A stretch of DNA of 64,000 nucleotides. Origin: Haemaphysalis longicornis (Eukaryota > Arthropoda > Arachnida > Ixodida > Ixodidae). The stretch lies in the NCBI GenBank assembly GCA_013339765.2, contig CM023453.1:33760468-33824467 (forward strand), in the 5' to 3' direction. Positions within the stretch are counted from its first letter, which is position 1, and each line of letters starts with the position of its first letter. Of this stretch, positions 57,590 through 64,000 are shown in pieces. Under the pieces are notes generated by a model. It made no database searches. It was given only the letters and a program-made list of their open reading frames with translations, and was not told where the DNA came from. Made by a program: the position numbers and the translations under genes.

Positions 57590-58330
57590 GTTGGTCTTCG
57601 TCATAATTGCACGGACCATGTGTCGAACATCCACCGACAGAAACCGTGTTGCCGTCGTACGAGCGAACCGGTCCCTCTGCGCGCTGAACATCAAAATCGG
57701 GATTTGAATTACACCGGGAATGCAGACGGGACAAGAAGAAGCCGGCCGCTTAGAGGCAGGGCGTCTTCTCTTCTCCAAGCGCGTGGTCGTTACCCGGCTC
57801 CCGTATATACGATCGACCGCGATTACGGTTCCGGCACCATAAAACAGGCGTTTCGGAACGCCTCGGCACTTAGCGACCTCCCTGGCCCCCGGCTCCCCGG
57901 AAGGCCAAGAGAGGGAGATGCTGTCTTAATTTTCCGCCGACTTGGCGATGCCGAGCCGATGACACGGCTCTGGAGAGGCGAATGCGATTGCAACGGCACG
58001 CGCACCGGCGCGTATGGCTATGGTGGCTCGCCGCCAGGGGGCGTTACGCGCGTCGTCTTGCCGGGGCGTGTTAAACCCGGCCGGCTCTTTCTGGCCCGAT
58101 CACTCAAGAGACGCCGCGAAGGATCTTGTTGCACGGGGCCTTTGGCAGTAAGCAGGCGCCCCGTAATTGCCCTGTCGTGCCTTGCCTCGGTTTTTCCGTG
58201 CCAGCCGATATACCCTCCGCACTAATCAAACGCTTCGCGCGGCCATAATAGCCTCTAAGTGCTACTGTGCTGTGCGGTGCCGACGACGTGGAGACGTTTC
58301 TGTGCTACCGCGTTCAGCTACCAGTAAACC
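57590..58330 (+). other. GC-rich block with a 212-codon unrecognised frame
   Basis: The frame 57587-58225 is the longest open frame in intron 2. It is rich in Arg, Gly and Pro and has no domain that I recognise; neighbouring frames are also open because of the high GC. A coding role is unlikely but not excluded. Confidence 0.25.
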
Positions 58331-58612
58331 GAAAAAAAAAAGCGAGACTCACGGCATGCTATAATTAGAGGAGAGTGTTTACAGTAGCGGAGCTTCGGCG
58401 AGGTGAGCTCGAATGTTTTGAATACGCCGGAACCTTGCCGTGTCACCGAGAAAAAAGTTTCAAATATAGCAGTGCTTAGTATGACCTTTTACACATTGCA
58501 GACCCGTTCTCCGTCACGTTGCAGTAACAAGGCGTTCTAAGGAAGTACCGCTTATTACTAAACCAGCTCTTACAACAGGGCTTTACTGTCCTCGAATATT
58601 ATATGTATAATC

Positions 58613-58641
58613 CTGACGAAGGCCGGGCTTTCGGCCGAAAC
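58613..58641 (+). ncRNA. Hammerhead-ribozyme-like core, probably from a Penelope-like element
   Basis: CTGACGA (58613-58619) fits the conserved CUGANGA box. A perfect 5-bp stem II (GGCCG 58621-58625 with CGGCC 58632-58636) follows, then GAAAC (58637-58641). Box, stem and GAAA in this order and spacing are the catalytic core of a hammerhead ribozyme. Penelope-like retroelements are known to carry such motifs with very short stem III. I could not pair stems I and III convincingly, so activity is doubtful for this copy. Confidence 0.5.
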
Positions 58642-58734
58642 TTTGAATCAACCCTTTTGTTGTTGCTGCTACCGATGGTTCTCTACTTCATGTTCACCAC
58701 GTATTCGGTTGCCGTAAAAAGTAGGCAAGGATGA

Positions 58735-58873
58735 CACACGCTTCTAATAGAACTGTTTATTCGTCGACGTTTCAGTCGGAGGCCGACCTTTCTTAACACC
58801 TATGATCCCTTGAAAGAGAGGTGGGCCTCCGACCGAAACGTCGACGAATAAACAGTTTTATTAGAAGCGTGTG
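58735..58873. repeat. Inverted repeat with 60-nt arms, each with a GAAAC-type core
   Basis: 58735-58794 and 58814-58873 are inverted copies (cacacgcttctaatagaact against its complement) around a 19-nt spacer. Each arm, read outward, has a stem-II-like ggtsggcctccgac segment followed by (c/t)GAAACGTCGACGAATAAACA. The CUGANGA box is decayed in both. The arms look like two head-to-head ends of the same Penelope-like family as the core at 58.6 kb. Confidence 0.7.
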
Positions 58874-59069
58874 CCCCCATTACATCTATATAAAAGTTCG
58901 CGTCATGTTGTGGCGTTTGTTGGCGCGTTTGTTCGCGCAGGTGCTAGCGAACGTTAATTATTGTTAAACCAAAATTCAAACGAACGTTCTCGTTCTTGCG
59001 CTTATTATTGCGTGAGAAATGGATGTCCCACGTCGGTAAAAATTTGCGCCGTTGATCCGCGGACGCATA

Positions 59070-60420
59070 GCTACAGACGAACAAAAACAGAGCACGTGCC
59101 GAGAGTGGCGACGTCAAGCGGAGTTGGCCTGCCGCTCGGGGAGAGGCGGCTCTGACGCCTGCTCGTAACCTGATGGCTTACGAGCCCGTCTCCCGACTTC
59201 CCAGCCTTAAATTGAGTGTGAAGCGAGTGCGGCCCCGAGTGGGCGCAGAAGAGGATGAATGAGAATGCGGCACTGCAGAACAAAGGGAGCGACAGGCAGC
59301 CGATGCGGCTGCTAAAGCAAACGGCCCGCACAGACGGTTAGGAAGCAAGGCACGGTTGACAAGGTGTGCGAGGGGCGTGCGAGGAACGCCGTGTTGCAGG
59401 AGTGCGTATTAGGCCAAGCCTCAAGTTCGCGAGGGAGGTACACCTGTGATTGTTCCAATATTTTTACTCCGCTTACGCCAACGATCCCCAGATGCACAAG
59501 ACTACTTTTAATTTGCTTGCACGCCAACTCCACAAACAGCTTCCGTCGCTTGAGAGAGAATGACGTTACTGAGACTAAACCTCCACTCCAAGATCACCCT
59601 GCTGGGTTTATTTCCCCGCTAATTAGTTGCTGGGCATTTTCGCAGAGAAACGAGTTCTCGCCCGCAGATGCTGGTAAGCGGTGCGCGTCCTGCCTCGCGT
59701 CGCGCATGCGCGCGTGAGCGCGCCGCGCGGAGGACCGGAACACGTCGTCGGTCGCGGTCGAGGACGTCGCGCTTGGCGGCTGCCACGGAAAGTGCCGACG
59801 ACTGTGTCTACTCCCGCCACCACCACCGAGGTGACCGGAACTGCGGAAATAACCGCGCACTGATGTGAGCGATTACCCGTAACCCCAGAACCGCGGAGAC
59901 TCCCGGGAGGAAGGTGGTATTTGTTTGTAACGTATCAAGGCAGACGATGACTCGGCGATGCGGTCGGACAAAACGGGAAGAAACCAGCCGACATACTCCA
60001 TCGGTGGTGAGCGCCTGCTCTTTCGCCCGCCTCTCTCGGCCCGGGCCTCAGGCTCCCGGCTTCGACAAGCCACGTCGGTGCTGCGAGCGGGAGAAGTAGG
60101 CTTATCCGGTAGATTCCGGCGAAAGATAAGAGAGACAAGGGCAATTTACAGCCGCGCGCGTAGCAGCGGCGGTGGCCCCGGCGCCAGCGGCGTCGACGGT
60201 CCTTAGCCGATCGATTCCCTGAAAACTGGCTCCCGCCCGACGCTGCAGCCTGTTGTGTGTGTTTGCTGTGTGTGATGACTCTGTCTTCGTGTCTGCTCTT
60301 AGTCTCGAACTGTCTATTCGAGCGGGCCACGGTGTCGAGCTTTGTGCCATGTTTGGACAGCACGGCGCATGCATGCTCTGACAATGACGTCTGGGAACTC
60401 TGCAGTTCAGGACCGCCCAA
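59070..60420. promoter_or_regulatory. GC/CpG-rich islet in intron 2
   Basis: An extended CpG-rich region with overlapping frames on all strands, including a 222-codon minus frame that begins inside a SINE and is therefore not a gene. It is a possible regulatory island. Confidence 0.3.
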
Positions 60421-60439
60421 TTCGATCTTGCCGGAGGAT

Positions 60440-60925
60440 CGAATTTCCTGGCTTTTATGTGCGGAGTACCTTAGGACCTTACAGTGTCCGTCCGCGTCCG
60501 TGCCCATAGCATTTGCAATCGAAAAAAAATCACACAGGCACCGGCAGGATTCGAGCCTGTGTCTGGTAGACCAGACAAAGTTAGTGTCAGTCGTCTTACC
60601 CACTGGGCTACGACCGTGAGTTAGTACCCGAGAGTCAAACGGCTTACTCCCTCGCCTGTAACGGTGCGGAGTACCTTAGGACCTCCCAATGTCTGTCCGC
60701 ATCCATCCGCGCGCACACCACCATCAAGCGAAAATCAAGCGAATTTCGATTTTAACTGGGAGTTGCAGTTTCGTTTAGGGAATAATCAAGGTGCAACTCA
60801 CGGCTCAAATCGAATGACGGTCGGGGCGCAAATCGGATGTCACTCGGGGCGCACCTTGGATGTCACTCCGAGTCCCCGTACTCCGCACCCTCGCCATTAT
60901 CTACGGAGTGGAGATGCTGCCATTT
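60440..60925 (-). mobile_element. Composite SINE-like element, family D, minus copy
   Basis: Collinear in reverse with 30842-31320. The tRNA-like module (complement of ggcaggattcgagcctgtg and cttacccactgggctacgac) lies at 60440-60650. It is followed by the second module (caactcacggctcaaatcga, gcgcaccttggatgtcact, ctacggagtggagatg) to about 60925. Junctions and order are the same as in the other copy. Confidence 0.75.
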
Positions 60926-61149
60926 TTTCTGTCGGTTTGCGGCAAACTATCACGGGTCCTCCAAAGTCAGGTTAGGTAGTAATGACTGCTTCTTTTCTTG
61001 TGATGCTAACGAAAACAATTTATTTGAACTTGACACTCCGAGTTATGAGTGGTATGGTTTTAGGTGCTGATACGTAATACGACGTCTTGATGTATGTTAC
61101 TGATCTGTGTTTTCTGACGTGCGCCAAAATTTTCACCAGATGGATGGTT

Positions 61150-61325
61150 TTGTTGGCTGAGTGGCGTCGTGCTGCTGAGCCCAAGAACGCGAGTTCGATG
61201 CCTGCCTCGGCGGCCGTTTTTTGGGATGGAGCCGAAAAGCGAACAAAAATGCGTTTGTTTACATTTATGCACTCACTAAAGATCCCAGTTGGTCGAAATT
61301 AATCCATACCCTCTACTACGTCGCT
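61150..61325 (+). mobile_element. tRNA-derived SINE, family S, decayed copy
   Basis: Head ttggctgagtggcgtcgtgc, B box cgagttcgatgcctgcc, then gatggagccgaaaagcgaac, ctaaagatcccagttggtcg and ccctctactacg. The central gtgtacgagatttcg segment is lost. Confidence 0.7.
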
Positions 61326-63413
61326 TAACACCCCCTTCCCCAAGGGAAAAAAGCAATTTCGTTTGTTTTACGATCGGGCGAAAAAAAAAAACAGCCACGT
61401 CAGCTGCAAAAAAAAAAAAAAAGAGTCGTAATTGTGGTTAAAAAAATGCCTTAGTGACTGAGCCCGCACCATTTTGGCATATAGGAGTTCAGCGCCGAAG
61501 GACATGGGCATGATGCTCCGTCTTGCACGTGGAGCGTTAACATGTTTGCTGGTTCAGCAGGATAGCGAAAGCAATGCTAGAGATCCCCCTTAACCACCAC
61601 TACCACCAAAACTTCGCGAAAACCCTGGCTCCTAGAGCCCCTTACCCCCTTCCCGCCCTGTGGCTACGGACCTGGCGCTGGCCATCACGTTCTTCCAGTG
61701 CGCACGGGAAGATTGGGGGACGCTTCCTCATCGCGTTCAATCATACGGGATGAGGAATCGTTATTTGAAGTCTTCGTAATGCGCTCATTTTCCGTCATCC
61801 GGGACAAACTGCGTTAGGTGAGGTGGAAGGTTCTCTCCTATCGAGTGTGCAACATTGCGTGATTCCTTGTTATAGCTTTAAATCGGGAAGGGGAGTTTCA
61901 GGCAGCCGGGAACGAAAACATTGGCGTCGGCAGGGGTCGCAACAGCGGCACTTGCGCCCCTCCCCTCCACAAGCCACGCCATCGCTTACCCTCTCCCCCG
62001 CGATGGAACGGGTTTGCCCCCCTCAAGACAAAATCCTGCCGATGCTTATACCCTAGAGTTTCCCATTTTGCACTTTTAGCGCAATCTGCCCGTGTCCCGA
62101 GACTTAAGGCCCCGAACTTACCCCCAAATCAGACTAATTCTGCTTTCGAGGCTGTAAAGATCGGCGCAGAAGCCCTGCTATGTTGGGCACAGGACGTTTC
62201 GCGTGGAAGACCGCATTACGGTTGCTTACTGGCGCAGTAAAAGCTCACGGCTGCTGGCTGGAGTGGACAATACCCCTGCCACACGTACACCAAAAATGAC
62301 ATTATGTGCTCAATGCCTTAAGTTTTAATGCCATTAATTTGCTGCTACACGCAAAAATTTAATGCAATGCGCGCTCTAATGTCATTTCTGGTTTAAGGAG
62401 TTCCGCACAACTCATTCGCCTTCACGAACGCCTTAAATCTGCCTATTCTCGAACGCGATGAGCGCCAAATGAAGCCAACGAAACTCTCAGCACCAGAGTG
62501 CTGACGCCGAAATGTAGCTGAACTTCTAAATAAAACAATTTTTTTGTGCACTCTCGGTGGCGAAGTTCTGAAGAAGACGAAGTTCACTCAAACAGCGGCA
62601 AAAGGCAAAACATCGTTGTACTCGTAGTTTGGAGTTTTTCCGATTTGGCTACCGCTGGCAGGCGACGGCAGCTGAAGCCGCTTTTAGAAACGGCTCGCAC
62701 CATTAAACAAAAAAAAAAGAACACTCTTTCTCATAACGTTTTCTTTCACAAGAAAAACATTTTTAACCCTTGTACGACGTTTTTCTCTATGTCAAAAACT
62801 TCTAAAATATGAGTGCACTTATCTTTTGGTCATTATCCCGATCATGCCGTACACATTTAATGCCTTCGCGTTTTCGCGTGTAAGACGACCCGTCCAAATA
62901 ATGTCATTTGGTATCTTAAGGCCTTAAACACTTCTGTCATTTTTCGTGTACGTGTGGCACGGGTAACTGTTTTTCTCTCGCTCTACATAAGGCATACATG
63001 CTCCACAAGTTTCGTATGAATCCGGCCTATTCTACTGCGTGGCTGAGGAGGATTTTATCTCGGATATAGGCTCCACGCAGCAAAAGAAAAATGCACAGTC
63101 ATGGACAACTGAAATGCGAACACAAAAATATAAACCGGAATGCACAAATAGTGTTATTTCTCTCCACGCAGGTCAGATTGACGCATCGCGATGCGTAGTG
63201 ACAAATTACAGTGACAAAGCTAGGAAATGTGGCTGTCCAAAAACACTGAAAGTGTGCCATTATTGGACCTTCATTAACAGCATTTTTCAATTTGGGTGTT
63301 TTGGTTCACATTTCAGTGTTTGCGTTTTCTTTGTCCATGACTCCACATACTTACCTACGTGCGTGGTTACGTCATGAAGTACCACAACCTCAACTTCCTT
63401 TGAATCGGATATA
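61326..63413. other. Intronic DNA, mostly unrecognised
   Basis: Poly-A patches at 61381-61425. At 62497-62540 ctgacgccgaaatgtagctg followed by taaataaaacaattttttt looks like another Penelope-like 3' tail, without stem II. No gene seen. Confidence 0.4.
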
Positions 63414-63836
63414 CCGTAGTTACTCGATGCTAAGCACCCCTCGATTCTAAGGACCCTCCCCATACTTTCCGAAAAATATTAAAAAAGAAAGCTTGCATGC
63501 GAATCTAAGCACCCCCTTTTCAAAGCAACCATCCCAAGGTGGATTTCAGACGCGTGCAAGCGTGTTCGAGTTGACGTTGTGGCCAAGTCATTTATGAAGA
63601 TTTTCAATTACAAACCACTTAAACGGCACAAAAGACGACCTACTGGGGGATAATGAAAGCGGCGGCGGAAGCGTCACAGCGGACTCGAATGGTAGTGACG
63701 GTAAGGTGACTAAGCTTCATACGCAAGCGGTGGCTTCACTGTCTGTACCTATTTTTCTGTTGAATGCTTGCAAAATAAAGCAATGTTCCTTGCGCCTGTC
63801 TCGTCGAGATACGGCGGGAAAAAAATGGCGCGAGGG

Positions 63837-63867
<31 letters not shown>

Positions 63868-63955
63868 CTGTTGTTTTTCGAATCTAAGCACCCCCCTCAC
63901 TTTGGGCATCGCGATCGTAAAAAAAGGGGGGGTTCTTAGAATCGAGTAAATACGG
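63414..63955. mobile_element. TA-flanked MITE with CCGTA...TACGG ends
   Basis: TA at 63412-63413 and 63956-63957. The left end ccgtagttactcgatgctaa and the complement of the right end (ccgtatttactcgattctaa) match over about 25 bp. A subterminal cgaatctaagcaccccc occurs at both sides in direct orientation. A run of 30 G residues sits at 63838-63867. No transposase frame is recognised. Confidence 0.75.
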
Positions 63956-64000
63956 TACTTCCCGAGGCGGCTCAGTAACGCAGCAAAAAGAGTAGGGGAC

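Larger units (their letters stand above)
48449..64000 (+). other. Start of intron 2 of the T-box gene (15.5 kb, open-ended)
   Basis: Begins with the GTGAGT donor at 48449. The next expected exon (starting TILNSMHKYQPR in relatives) was looked for and not found before the window ends, so this intron exceeds 15.5 kb. Its content is interspersed repeats and GC-rich islets, listed separately. In vertebrate TBX3 the alternatively spliced exon 2a lies in the equivalent intron; nothing comparable is recognisable here. Confidence 0.8.

Noticed and set aside
57587..58225. 212-codon plus-strand open frame
   Set aside because: Arg/Gly/Pro-rich translation in GC-rich DNA without motifs; length alone is not evidence at this composition.
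59935..60603. 222-codon minus-strand open frame
   Set aside because: It begins inside a SINE copy, runs through GC-rich DNA and has no recognisable domain.
48449..64000. Third T-box exon (TILNSMHKYQ...)
   Set aside because: Looked for in plus-strand translations after exon 2 and not found; it presumably lies beyond the window.

Overview
This window is noncoding-rich animal DNA, almost certainly from an arthropod and most plausibly a hard tick. The signs are one highly conserved developmental gene split by very long introns, dense microsatellites, tRNA-derived SINEs resembling the Ruka type described from ixodid ticks, and decayed LINE, Gypsy and DNA-transposon pieces. The tick assignment is inference; no marker gene is present to prove it.

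The only gene I can support firmly is a T-box transcription factor of the Tbx2/Tbx3/optomotor-blind (bifid) subfamily on the plus strand. Its first coding exon lies at 12515-12909 in a GC- and CpG-rich island (about 11.5-12.9 kb). It ends in the middle of the arginine codon of the TKSGR motif at a GTGAGT donor. Coding exon 2 lies 35,271 bp downstream at 48181-48448, carries the first half of the T-box, and ends at DKHGF with another GTGAGT donor. The reading phases match (2+1, then 0), and both intron positions agree with my memory of vertebrate TBX2/TBX3. The rest of the T-box and the C-terminus lie beyond the window.

Layout: 1-11.0 kb is upstream intergenic DNA with foldbacks, a TTAA-flanked MITE and microsatellites. 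A 109-codon open frame of unknown identity lies at 11042-11371. 11.4-12.5 kb is the presumed promoter and 5' UTR. 12.9-48.2 kb is intron 1. It holds RTE-like and RNase-H-type LINE remnants, a Gypsy integrase tail, three copies and one relative of a terminal-inverted-repeat element (one with a nested insertion and an exact 11-bp duplication), two SINE families, TTAA-flanked MITEs, long palindromes and several GC-rich islets, one with a TATA-like box. 48.4-64.0 kb is the start of intron 2. It contains two more LINE fragments, TA-flanked MITEs, a probable solo LTR, a hammerhead-ribozyme-like core next to a long inverted repeat of the kind seen in Penelope-like elements, and further SINE copies.

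There is no operon-like system and no sign of a bacterial or viral gene cluster. What stands out is the repeat biology inside the introns of a developmental regulator. Coordinates of repeats were read by eye and may be off by a few bases at diverged ends.
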